Shown: piece after piece, positions 1 to 8,248 of the stretch
Layout of the letters: each line of letters begins with the position of its first letter
Position numbering within the stretch: position 1 is the first letter of the stretch
Source: Streptomyces sp. R44
GTDB taxonomy: Bacteria > Actinomycetota > Actinomycetes > Streptomycetales > Streptomycetaceae
Length of the DNA stretch: 64,000 nt
NCBI RefSeq assembly: GCF_041053105.1
Contig: NZ_CP163444.1
Span: 2,108,001 to 2,172,000, forward strand
Direction: 5' to 3'
Translations under genes and position numbers: made by a program
The notes under the pieces: generated by a model
The model's database searches: none
Told to the model about the DNA's origin: nothing
The model's input: only the letters and a program-made list of their open reading frames with translations

Positions 1-1
1 G

Positions 2-415
2 GGGGCGGTACGGCTGGCCCGCGCGGCCGCCGAGACGCTCACCGAGGGCGGGGTCATCGGCTTCGTCCTGTCCGGTTCCGTCCACGAACCGATCCCGGGC
101 CTGACCATCTCCAACGGGCTGCGCCCGGGCCTCGCCGGCTTCGCCAAGTCGCTCTCCAACGACCTGGGGCCGCGAGGGATCCGCGTCATCGGGCTGCTGC
201 CGAGCCGGATCGACACCGACCGGGTCCGCTCCCTGGACGCGCTCTCCGGCGACGCCGACGCGACCCGCGCGGCGAACGAGCTCACGATCCCGCTGCGCCG
301 CTACGGCACCCCGGCGGAGTTCGGGACCGCGGCCGCCTTCCTGCTCTCGCCGGCCGCCTCGTACCTGACGGGTCTGATGCTGCCGGTGGACGGCGGGGCG
401 CGCGCCGAGTTCTGA
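2..415 (+). CDS. SDR family oxidoreductase, C-terminal part (5' end outside window)
   Basis: The reading frame is open from the window edge to the TGA at 413-415. It encodes the last ~137 residues of a short-chain dehydrogenase/reductase. Visible family signs are a segment like the helix after the catalytic Tyr/Lys (GLAGFAKSLSNDLGPRGIRV), the PSRIDTDR loop where SDRs usually have PG-hydrophobic-T, and the typical ending with PAEFGTAAAFLLSPAASYLTG and LPVDGG. The nucleotide-binding and catalytic parts lie outside the window, so substrate and cofactor cannot be told. The next gene is convergent and starts only a few bases after this stop. Confidence 0.85.
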   Translation, partial: GAVRLARAAAETLTEGGVIGFVLSGSVHEPIPGLTISNGLRPGLAGFAKSLSNDLGPRGIRVIGLLPSRIDTDRVRSLDALSGDADATRAANELTIPLRRYGTPAEFGTAAAFLLSPAASYLTGLMLPVDGGARAEF

Positions 416-418
416 CGC

Positions 419-1006
419 TCAGGCGACCCTGCGGGCGCGGTGCTTCACCGCGCGCAGACGTGCCTCGGTGGGCAGCTGCGGCAGGCCCGTCGAGGTACGG
501 GCGTGGGCGAGGGCCTCGGTGCTGAGGGCGGTCAGGGCGTCGCCCGGGGAGGCGTGCGGCTCCAGGAGGAGCCGGATCCGGGTCCGGGGAGCGGCCCGGC
601 GGCCCGTGAGGGCGACCTTGGCCCGGGCCACGCCCTCCTGTGCGGTCGCGTCCGCCTCCAGGACGCTCTCCAGGGCCCGGCCGCGCAGGACCGCCTCCTC
701 GCCGTCGCCGGTCTCCACGAGGACCTCGGAGAGCCGGGCCCGGCGGAACTGGGCGAGCAGCCACCACAGGGCGAGCAGGACGACGAGCCCGAGGACGGCG
801 ATGACCACCGGCCACCACCAGCCCTCGTCCCGCCAGCGCTGCCGCTGTGCGGTGGTGAGCAGCACGTCGTCGGGGCCGGACCAGGGCCACCAGGACGGTA
901 CGGGCAGGTCGACGGCGGCCGCGAGGACGGCGCCGCCGACGACGACGAGGATCAGCCCGGCGAGCCCGAGCAGGACGCGGTTGACGCGCCGGAGGACCAC
1001 GGTCAC
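419..1006 (-). CDS. AmaP-like alkaline shock response membrane anchor protein
   Basis: This is a 195-residue membrane protein and the last gene of a five-gene operon. It has two hydrophobic segments, about residues 11-33 and 65-87, the second followed by Arg. The cytoplasmic C-terminal half (VLETGDGEEAV-like acidic turn, then RTRIRLLLEPHASPGDAL) resembles the C-terminal domain of AmaP proteins. In Firmicutes AmaP tethers Asp23 to the membrane. The start overlaps the stop of the upstream DUF6286 gene, implying translational coupling. Because two Asp23/Gls24 genes lie in the same operon, a role as their membrane anchor is a reasonable inference, not shown. Confidence 0.7.
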   Translation of the reverse strand: MTVVLRRVNRVLLGLAGLILVVVGGAVLAAAVDLPVPSWWPWSGPDDVLLTTAQRQRWRDEGWWWPVVIAVLGLVVLLALWWLLAQFRRARLSEVLVETGDGEEAVLRGRALESVLEADATAQEGVARAKVALTGRRAAPRTRIRLLLEPHASPGDALTALSTEALAHARTSTGLPQLPTEARLRAVKHRARRVA

Positions 1007-1599
1007 TTGGGCTTGCCTTCCTTCCGGGACGGCCGGGCCACCCGTACCGTCGTCGCGGGCGGGTGGGCGAGGCCGAGCTCCTCGACTCCGCCGGCGAGCA
1101 CCGTCTCCACGTCGGCCCTCACCTCGTCGAGGGCCCGGAAGTGGGACACCGCCCGGACGGCCACCTTGGCGCGGCCGACGCGCACCCGGACGGACTGCAC
1201 CCCGGAGACCTCCATGACGCGGTCCCGCAGGGTGAGGGCGGCGGCCTCGCGGTCGAGGCCCGCCCGGACGTCGCCGTGTTCGCGGCGCATCGGGAGGACG
1301 GCGCGCAGCCCGGGGGTGGCGGCCAGGACGAGGAGCCAGACGCCGAGCACGACGGCGACGGCCGCGCCGACGACGACCACCACGTCGTCGAGCGGCCGGG
1401 TCGCGAGGCCGTCGGCGAGCTTGCGCCGCCAGGCCATCGCGGAGCGGACGGCCCGTACGGCCGCGACGTCGTAGAGGAGCAGCCCGGTGCCGCCGAGGAC
1501 GACGGCGGCGAGCACGGCGGCGGGGATGCGGCGGACGGCCCAGAACCGGCGGACGTGCGCCGCGCCGGTCTCAGGGGGGCTTTCCGGGGTGGAGGTCAT
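1003..1599 (-). CDS. DUF6286-type two-pass membrane protein of the Asp23 operon
   Basis: This 198-residue protein has hydrophobic spans near residues 27-43 and 73-93 and a basic stretch between them. The C-terminal domain (GVQSVRVRVGRAKVAVRAV ... EVRADVETVL) has the alternating beta pattern also seen in Asp23 and AmaP soluble domains. Actinobacterial homologues carry the DUF6286 label as far as I recall. The ATG overlaps the TGA of the upstream Asp23-like gene, and its own stop overlaps the AmaP-like start. It is therefore tightly coupled in an envelope-associated operon. The biochemical role is unknown. Confidence 0.65.
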   Translation of the reverse strand: MTSTPESPPETGAAHVRRFWAVRRIPAAVLAAVVLGGTGLLLYDVAAVRAVRSAMAWRRKLADGLATRPLDDVVVVVGAAVAVVLGVWLLVLAATPGLRAVLPMRREHGDVRAGLDREAAALTLRDRVMEVSGVQSVRVRVGRAKVAVRAVSHFRALDEVRADVETVLAGGVEELGLAHPPATTVRVARPSRKEGKPK

Positions 1600-1964
1600 G
1601 CGAGGCGGCCCCTCGGCGTGGCGTGGCGGGTGTGCGCGGAGTGGAGGCGCTCGACGTGGACGGTCACCTCATGGACCTCCAGGCCGACGAGCTCCTCCAC
1701 GCGCGTGCGTACCCGGCTCCGGACGGCGCCGCACTGGCGGCCGACGTCGGAGGGGTAGTCGAGCTCGAGGCTCACCGAGACGCGGGCGATCTCCCGGTGG
1801 ACGACCACCTGGGCGTGCGGCTTCGATCCCCCTTCGGGGGCGGAGCCGATCGCCTCTCCGGCCGCCTGGGCGGCGATCTTCGCGACGACCCGGTCGGCGA
1901 CCGTGGTCGCCCCCCGGTCCCGCACCCCGTCCCGTACCGGGTCGTCTGCCAGATCCGTCACCAC
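1596..1964 (-). CDS. Asp23/Gls24 family envelope stress protein (second copy)
   Basis: This 122-residue protein matches the Asp23/Gls24 pattern. An N-terminal segment ADRVVAKIAAQAAGEA is followed by VVVHREIARVSVSLELDYPSDVG, then VRTRVEELVGLEVHEVTVHVERL. That is the usual strand, amphipathic helix and closing strand with GLEV-x-VxVxV. Two adjacent GTG codons (1964 and 1961) can serve as start; neither has a clear ribosome site, so coupling to the preceding gene 6 bases upstream is likely. It is shorter than the other copy at 2205-2690, with a variable basic tail. Confidence 0.75.
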   Translation of the reverse strand: MVTDLADDPVRDGVRDRGATTVADRVVAKIAAQAAGEAIGSAPEGGSKPHAQVVVHREIARVSVSLELDYPSDVGRQCGAVRSRVRTRVEELVGLEVHEVTVHVERLHSAHTRHATPRGRLA

Positions 1965-1970
1965 CCCGGG

Positions 1971-2162
1971 TCACCGCCGCCGCTCGCCACGGTCGCGTCC
2001 CCGGAACAGATCGCCGGGTTCGAGGTCTCCGTCGAGGAACCGCCCGGCCACGAAGCCGATGGCCCCGAGGGCCGCGACCAGTACGAACGCTCCGAAGCCG
2101 CCGAAGTAACCGGCGAACCCGAGAGCCATGCCGGCCACCAGGCCGACCACCGCCATACTCAT
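1971..2162 (-). CDS. Small glycine-rich two-helix membrane protein
   Basis: This 63-residue protein starts at an ATG preceded by GAAAGGGG at a 7-base distance. It has two short hydrophobic, glycine-rich stretches (about residues 4-22 and 24-42) and a charged tail rich in Arg and Asp. It resembles the tiny membrane proteins that accompany Asp23 genes in Actinobacteria (DUF2273-like arrangement), but it is too short to classify with certainty. It lies between the two Asp23 genes, with gaps of 42 bases upstream and 6 bases downstream. Confidence 0.65.
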   Translation of the reverse strand: MSMAVVGLVAGMALGFAGYFGGFGAFVLVAALGAIGFVAGRFLDGDLEPGDLFRGRDRGERRR

Positions 2163-2204
2163 TCCGAGCCCCTTTCCTGGCGCCTGTCGCCGGAGTTCCG
2201 ACGA

Positions 2205-2690
2205 CTACTGGAGCCGGGGCTCCGGCTCCTCTTCCTCGTCCTCGGGCAGCTTCACGTCGCTGACCGCGATGTTGACCTCGACGACTTCCAGGCCCGTCAT
2301 CCGCTCCACGGCGGCGATGACGTTCTCCCGGACGTCGCCGGCGACGTCGGCGATGGAGACGCCGTAGTCGACGACGATCTCCAGGTCGAGCGCGGTCTGC
2401 ACCTCGCCGACCTCGGCCTTCACCCCGCGGGTGACGCTGGCCTTGCCGCCGCCGGTGCCGGGAACGCGGTCGCGGACGGCGCCGAAGGTGCGGGAGAGTC
2501 CGCTGCCCATGGCGTGGACGCCGACGACGTCGCGTGCCGCGAGACCGGCGATCTTCTCGACGACCCCGTCGGCGATCGTCGTCCGGCCCCGGGACGCCGG
2601 TGCGCCGCCGCCCCGTTTGGTCACCGAGGTACGGCGGGACTCGCGCGGATCGTCCGTCGCGGTGTCTCCGGTCTGAGTGGTGTCCGTCAT
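2205..2690 (-). CDS. Asp23/Gls24 family envelope stress response protein (first gene of operon)
   Basis: This ~161-residue soluble protein has a low-complexity Thr/Asp N-terminus of about 35 residues. Then come TTIADGVVEKIAGLAARDVVGVHAMG, KAEVGEVQTALDLEIVVDYGVSIADVAGDVRENV and MTGLEVVEVNIAVSDVKL, the full Asp23/Gls24 signature. The acidic tail is EDEEEEPEP. AAGGGG precedes two consecutive ATG codons; the second (2690) has the better 7-base spacing. In Gram-positives such proteins form abundant membrane-associated assemblies linked to cell-envelope stress. It heads the operon that also encodes the putative membrane anchors. Confidence 0.85.
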   Translation of the reverse strand: MTDTTQTGDTATDDPRESRRTSVTKRGGGAPASRGRTTIADGVVEKIAGLAARDVVGVHAMGSGLSRTFGAVRDRVPGTGGGKASVTRGVKAEVGEVQTALDLEIVVDYGVSIADVAGDVRENVIAAVERMTGLEVVEVNIAVSDVKLPEDEEEEPEPRLQ

Positions 2691-2781
2691 CATCAAGCCC
2701 CTTCTGTCATATTTCGGGGTTCTTCGCCCACATTAAGGGCGCTTGCCCCGATCCGCCCCGGGAATGCGGCAGGCTGGGGGA

Positions 2782-3462
2782 ATGACGACGGGTGACGGTT
2801 GGACGACCGCGGTACGGGACCGCCTCGCGCCGGGCAGGCTGCTGCCGCTCGGGACGGCCGGGGACGGCGCATGGATCACCGAGCGCGCGGCGCGGGGTGT
2901 CCTCGACCCGGCGGCCGCGGGGGTACGAGGGGTCGTGCCGGGCGGGCTGCGGATCGGGCCCGACCCGGACGGCGAGGGGACGGGGGCCGGTCCGCTGCCG
3001 GTGCCGCCGGGCGGGCTCGGGCCGGGGACGCTGCGGATCGCCGCGGACTTCGGGGCGGTGGCGGGCCGCCCGCTGCCGGAGCTGGCCGAGGAGCTGCGGG
3101 CGGCCCTGCTCGGGGCGGCGCGCGAGGGTCTCGGGCTGCGGGTGACGGCCGTGGACCTGCGGGTGACGGAGCTCCTCGACGCGGAGCCGCCGGCGGTGGC
3201 GCCCGCCGCTCCCCCACCGGGACGGCCCGCTCCGGCGACGGACGATCCGGTGGCTCTGGCGGTCCTGCGGGTCGAGGGCGTGGCGGGCGTGACGGACCTG
3301 TGGGGACCGCCGGTGCACCGGGGCCCCGATCAGGTGCGGGTGGAGCTGGCCGTGACGGCCGGTCACCGCCCGCTGGACGTGGCGCGCGCCGCCCGGAGCG
3401 CCGCGACCGCCGCCGCCGAGGGGGCGACCGCGGTCACGGTACTGGTGTCGGAATTGCGCTGA
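2782..3462 (+). CDS. Asp23-like protein divergent from the Asp23 operon
   Basis: This 226-residue protein starts at ATG 2782 with CTGGGGG just upstream. Two regions show the Asp23-type alternation: LRIAADFGAVAGRPLPELAEELRAAL with GLRVTAVDLRVTELL (about residues 80-135), and a second half VRVELAVTAGHRPLDVARAARSAA with ATAVTVLVSEL. Streptomyces homologues are sometimes labelled nucleopolyhedrovirus P10 family, a label that explains nothing. It is transcribed divergently from the Asp23 operon across a ~90-base gap, so shared regulation is plausible. A Pro/Ala linker separates the halves. Confidence 0.7.
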   Translation: MTTGDGWTTAVRDRLAPGRLLPLGTAGDGAWITERAARGVLDPAAAGVRGVVPGGLRIGPDPDGEGTGAGPLPVPPGGLGPGTLRIAADFGAVAGRPLPELAEELRAALLGAAREGLGLRVTAVDLRVTELLDAEPPAVAPAAPPPGRPAPATDDPVALAVLRVEGVAGVTDLWGPPVHRGPDQVRVELAVTAGHRPLDVARAARSAATAAAEGATAVTVLVSELR

Positions 3463-3469
3463 ACGCGCG

Positions 3470-3509
3470 CGCGCCCGGCCTCGCGCACGCGTGCGCGAGG
3501 CCGGGCGCG
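3470..3509. terminator. Perfect 20-bp-arm palindrome between convergent genes
   Basis: The two arms, 3470-3489 and 3490-3509, are exact reverse complements with no unpaired loop. The site lies between the end of the Asp23-like gene and the end of the crotonase gene. It is best read as a bidirectional factor-independent terminator. There is no T tract, as is usual for Streptomyces. Confidence 0.75.
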
Positions 3510-3513
3510 TGGG

Positions 3514-4314
3514 TCAGTCGCCGAGGCCGGCCAGGTCGCGCAGGCGGGGGGCCTGGGCGGCCCGCTCGGCCGTGCGCTGCTCCTCGTAGGAGCGGCCGGA
3601 GACGCCCTGGAGCAGCGCCTTGGTCTCGTTGACCGCGTCGCGGGGCGCCGCGAGCAGGGCGGCGCTGAGGTCCCGTACCGCCGCGTCGAGCTCGTCGGCG
3701 GGCACGGACAGGTTGGCGAGACCGATGCGCTCGGCCTCCTCCGCGTGCACGAAGCGGCCGGTGGCGCAGATCTCCAGCGCGCGGGCGTAGCCGACGAGCG
3801 AGACGAGCGGGTGCGTCCCGGTCAGGTCCGGGACGAGGCCCAGGCTGGTCTCGCGCATGGCGAACTGCACGTCCTCGGCGACGACCCGCAGGTCGCAGGC
3901 GAGGGCGAGCTGGAAGCCCGCGCCGATGGCGTGGCCCTGGACGGCCGCGATCGACACGAGGTCACTGCGGCGCCACCAGGTGAACGCCTCCTGGTACTCG
4001 GCGATCTCGCGGTCGAGGTCCTCGTCGGAACCGCGCGCGAGGTCGAGGAAGGAAGGCTCGCCGTCGAAGCCCTCGGGCGTGAACGCCTGCCGGTCGAGTC
4101 CGGCGGAGAAGGACTTGCCCTCGCCGCGCAGAACGACGACCCGCACGCTGCCGGGCAACGACCGGCCGGCTTCCGTCAACGCCCGCCACAGAGCGGGAGA
4201 CTGGGCGTTGCGCTTCGCCGGGTTGGTCAGGGTCACCGTGGCAACGGCGTCCTCGACGGTGAGCCGTACACCGTCCTTGTCGAATACGAGCTCAGAGTCG
4301 TCGAGCGTAGTCAT
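3514..4314 (-). CDS. Enoyl-CoA hydratase/isomerase family protein
   Basis: This 266-residue crotonase-fold protein starts at ATG 4314, with GGAGG eight bases upstream; an in-frame ATG nine codons earlier lacks such a site. Crotonase features are VATVTLTNPAKRNAQSPAL near the N-terminus, the oxyanion-hole stretch VVVLRGEGKSFSAGLD, and AAVQGHAIGAGFQLALACDLRVVAED. These are followed by ETSLGLVPDLTGTHPL, where many hydratases have PGAGGT. It probably acts on an acyl-CoA (hydration or isomerisation), but the divergence at the GGT motif means hydratase activity cannot be assumed. No fatty-acid genes adjoin it. Confidence 0.85.
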   Translation of the reverse strand: MTTLDDSELVFDKDGVRLTVEDAVATVTLTNPAKRNAQSPALWRALTEAGRSLPGSVRVVVLRGEGKSFSAGLDRQAFTPEGFDGEPSFLDLARGSDEDLDREIAEYQEAFTWWRRSDLVSIAAVQGHAIGAGFQLALACDLRVVAEDVQFAMRETSLGLVPDLTGTHPLVSLVGYARALEICATGRFVHAEEAERIGLANLSVPADELDAAVRDLSAALLAAPRDAVNETKALLQGVSGRSYEEQRTAERAAQAPRLRDLAGLGD

Positions 4315-4445
4315 GGGGCGCCTCCGGTTCCGGTGCAGCACTGCAGCGAGATGCTAAGTGACTGCACAGTAACCACCCGGTCGGCCACAGGACCGACCGG
4401 GTGCCCACCGGGAGGTCCCGGTGGACCGGTCGAGCCGCCCCGATG

Positions 4446-4667
4446 TCAGGCCGAGGCCGCCTTCTTGCCCCGTGTCGCTCCGCCGCGTCCACGCAGCGTG
4501 ACTCCGGACTCGCTCAGCATCCGGTGGACGAATCCGTAGGAGCGGCCGGTTTCCTCGGCCAGCGCCCGGATGCTCGCACCGGAGTCGTACTTCTTCTTCA
4601 GGTCTGCCGCGAGCTTGTCGCGCGCGGCGCCGGTCACCCGGCTGCCCTTCTTCAGAGTCTCGGCCAC
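4446..4667 (-). CDS. Small helix-turn-helix protein
   Basis: This 73-residue basic protein starts at GTG 4667, preceded by GAGGAGG at seven bases. The core DKLAADLKKKYDSGASIRALAEETGRSYGFVHRMLSESG is a resolvase/Lsr2-like helix-turn-helix. The tail TLRGRGGATRGKKAASA is Arg/Lys/Gly-rich and likely contacts DNA nonspecifically. I recall near-identical proteins being widespread in Streptomyces, annotated only as helix-turn-helix domain protein. Longer in-frame extensions upstream are unsupported by ribosome sites. It is probably a small DNA-binding regulator or nucleoid-associated protein; the target is unknown. Confidence 0.8.
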   Translation of the reverse strand: MAETLKKGSRVTGAARDKLAADLKKKYDSGASIRALAEETGRSYGFVHRMLSESGVTLRGRGGATRGKKAASA

Positions 4668-4996
4668 CCGTGCCTCCTCATGGGAAGTGCGCTCTGGACT
4701 TCTCATGATCACCCCTCCCGTCCGTCCTGGCCACCCATTCGACAAGGTCCGTGCCGCCGGGTTTGTGGACGAGTACGCCGTCATCACGAACGGAAGCAAT
4801 GATTCCGCGCGACGGAAAAGGCGCCTCCTGGCCGCCTGGTACGGGAAGCGCCAGGTCAGCGGGGCATGAGGAACAAACGTTCGGCGCGGGTCTGCCGGAA
4901 GGATTCGGCAGAGCACCGCGCCGGGGGGTACCAGAGACCCTCACTCAGATGAAGGATCACCCATGAGCCGAATGATCCAGCCCGGGATGATCACCC
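4668..4996. other. Intergenic region without a convincing gene
   Basis: About 330 bases lie between the small HTH gene and the ABC-F gene end. The HTH gene's upstream region falls here and is less GC-rich around 4770-4880. No ORF with a ribosome site and family pattern was found on either strand. No RNA fold beyond short hairpins was obvious. Confidence 0.5.
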
Positions 4997-5014
4997 AGGG
5001 GCCCCGAGGCCCCT
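4997..5014 (-). terminator. Hairpin terminator of the ABC-F gene
   Basis: AGGGGCC (4997-5003) and GGCCCCT (5008-5014) pair perfectly around the four-base loop CCGA. The hairpin sits 8 bases beyond the stop codon of the minus-strand ABC-F gene. Confidence 0.7.
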
Positions 5015-5021
5015 CAGCGGG

Positions 5022-6620
<1,599 letters not shown>

Positions 6621-6888
6621 GGACAGACTCCAGGGCGGTGGGAAACGGCGGAAGGACGACTGGTGGCGGGCTTCGACGCCGCTAATGCACCCAAAGGAGA
6701 ATGGCCATGCGGCCAGTCTAACGGGCGTCTGCAACTGGTTTTCGGCCATGCGGGGGACAGGGATACTTTCGGACTTTTCTCACATTCCTGCCGATGTCCA
6801 CCAAAAGGGGCGGGAGATCGGAGATCGTCCGATACTCGGCGCAGGGCGGCGGCCACTGCCGCGACAGCGACGCGGAGGGTGGTGGACC

Positions 6889-7779
6889 GTGCAGTTCGAC
6901 GACGACGCCGACCTGGACACCTCGGAGGTACGGGACGTCCGGAACAGCCGCATCCCGGGCGGCAGGGCGACCGTCGGCGGCGGCATCATCGGCCTCATCG
7001 CGCTGGTCCTCGGCGTGCTCTTCGGGGTGGGCCCCGACCAGCTCGGGCTCTCCTCCGGCGGGGAAGAGCCGGTCGCGTCCGCCTCGTCCGCGGCCCAGGT
7101 GAACCAGAGCTGCAAGAAGGGCTCGGACGCCAACGCCCGCCAGGACTGCCGGATCGTCGCCGTCGTCAACAGCGTCCAGGACTACTGGCGGAGCGAGTAC
7201 CCGCGCCGGGGCGGCACCTACGGGAGCGCCGCCACCGTGATGTTCAGCCGGCAGGTCGGCACCGCGTGCGGCTCGGCGACCTCGGCGGTCGGCCCCTTCT
7301 ACTGCCCCGGCGACCGGCAGGTCTATCTGGACCTGGGCTTCTTCGACGAGTTGCGGACGAAGTTCGGGTCGAGCGGCGGCCCCTTCGCCCAGGCGTACGT
7401 CGTCGCGCACGAGTACGGCCATCACATCCAGAACCTGATGGGCACCCTGAGCCGGGCCCAGGACGGGCGGACCGGCGCGAACTCCAACGCCGTGCGGGTC
7501 GAGCTCCAGGCCGACTGCTACGCCGGGGTCTGGGCCCGGCACGCGACGACCACCCCGGACGAGAAGACGGGCCGGCTGCTGCTGACCCGGCTCACCGACG
7601 AGGACATCCGGGACGGCCTGGACGCGGCGGCGGCCGTGGGCGACGACCGGATCCAGGAGAGGTTCCAGGGCCGGGTGACGCCGGAGAGCTGGACGCACGG
7701 CTCGGCGGCGCAGCGCCAGCAGTGGTTCTACGAGGGCTACCGGACCGGCGACATGGCCCGGTGCAACACCTTCCGCTGA
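6889..7779 (+). CDS. Neutral zinc metallopeptidase, membrane-anchored (YpfJ/KPN_02809 type)
   Basis: This 296-residue protein starts at GTG 6889 after GGAGGG. The N-terminus is cytoplasmic and acidic ([13 protein letters not shown], with the family's R-D-x-R motif). One hydrophobic segment follows at about residues 28-47, then an extracellular domain. The zinc motif is HEYGHH (His174-His178), followed by [12 protein letters not shown], where the Glu is the expected third ligand. Four Cys residues (NQSC, RQDC, GTACG, FYCPG) probably form disulfides outside the cell. Length and motif order match the neutral zinc metallopeptidase family. The substrate is unknown. It is divergent from the ABC-F gene across ~270 bases. 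Confidence 0.9.
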   Translation: MQFDDDADLDTSEVRDVRNSRIPGGRATVGGGIIGLIALVLGVLFGVGPDQLGLSSGGEEPVASASSAAQVNQSCKKGSDANARQDCRIVAVVNSVQDYWRSEYPRRGGTYGSAATVMFSRQVGTACGSATSAVGPFYCPGDRQVYLDLGFFDELRTKFGSSGGPFAQAYVVAHEYGHHIQNLMGTLSRAQDGRTGANSNAVRVELQADCYAGVWARHATTTPDEKTGRLLLTRLTDEDIRDGLDAAAAVGDDRIQERFQGRVTPESWTHGSAAQRQQWFYEGYRTGDMARCNTFR

Positions 7780-7837
7780 GTTGTCGGTACCGGCTGCCAG
7801 ACTGAGATCCGGGTCACATCGAGAGGAAGTGATCGGG

Positions 7838-8239
7838 ATGGCTGGGACACCCGACATCTGTCCGGCGCTGCGGTACGCGGACGCGAAGGCCGCGATCAAG
7901 CAGCTCACGGAGGGCTTCGGCTTCGGCGAGCACGCCGTGTACGAGGGCGAGGACGGCCGTGTGATGCACGCCGAGCTCACCTGTGGGAACGGCATGGTGA
8001 TGCTGGGCAGCAAGGGCAGCGGCAGCGCCTTCGACAAGCTGATGGCGGACGGCGGACCGACCGCGGTGTACGTGCGCGTGGACGACGTCGACGAGCACCA
8101 CGCCCGGGCGGTGGCGTACGGCATCGAGGTCGTGATGCCGCCCACGGACCAGGAGTACGGCTCCCGGGACTACACGGCCCGGGACGCCGAGGGCAACGTG
8201 TGGAGCTTCGGCACGTACGCCCCCGGCGGCGCCGGGTAG
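7838..8239 (+). CDS. VOC (glyoxalase/bleomycin-resistance) superfamily protein
   Basis: This 133-residue protein starts at ATG 7838 with GAGAGGAAG upstream. It has the single paired beta-alpha-beta-beta-beta fold of the VOC superfamily. Visible parts are PALRYADAKAAIKQLTEGFGF, VMHAELTCGNGMVMLG, TAVYVRVDDVDEHHARAVAYGIEVVMPP, and the ending EYGSRDYTARDAEGNVWSFGTY, typical of PhnB/YcjP-like glyoxalase relatives. His and Glu residues in these strands could bind a metal. It lies 58 bases after the metallopeptidase gene on the same strand. Substrate unknown. Confidence 0.87.
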   Translation: MAGTPDICPALRYADAKAAIKQLTEGFGFGEHAVYEGEDGRVMHAELTCGNGMVMLGSKGSGSAFDKLMADGGPTAVYVRVDDVDEHHARAVAYGIEVVMPPTDQEYGSRDYTARDAEGNVWSFGTYAPGGAG

Positions 8240-8248
8240 TCCTCGGGC

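Noticed and set aside
4746..4944. Small frames on both strands between the HTH and ABC-F genes
   Set aside because: No ribosome site, no conserved motif, and composition unlike the neighbouring genes.
6693..6721. AAAGGAG followed by a four-to-six codon frame (ATGGCCATGCGGCC... TAA), a possible leader peptide
   Set aside because: It is on the strand opposite the ABC-F gene, ~170 bases before the metallopeptidase. It has no attenuator structure nearby that I can see and could be chance.
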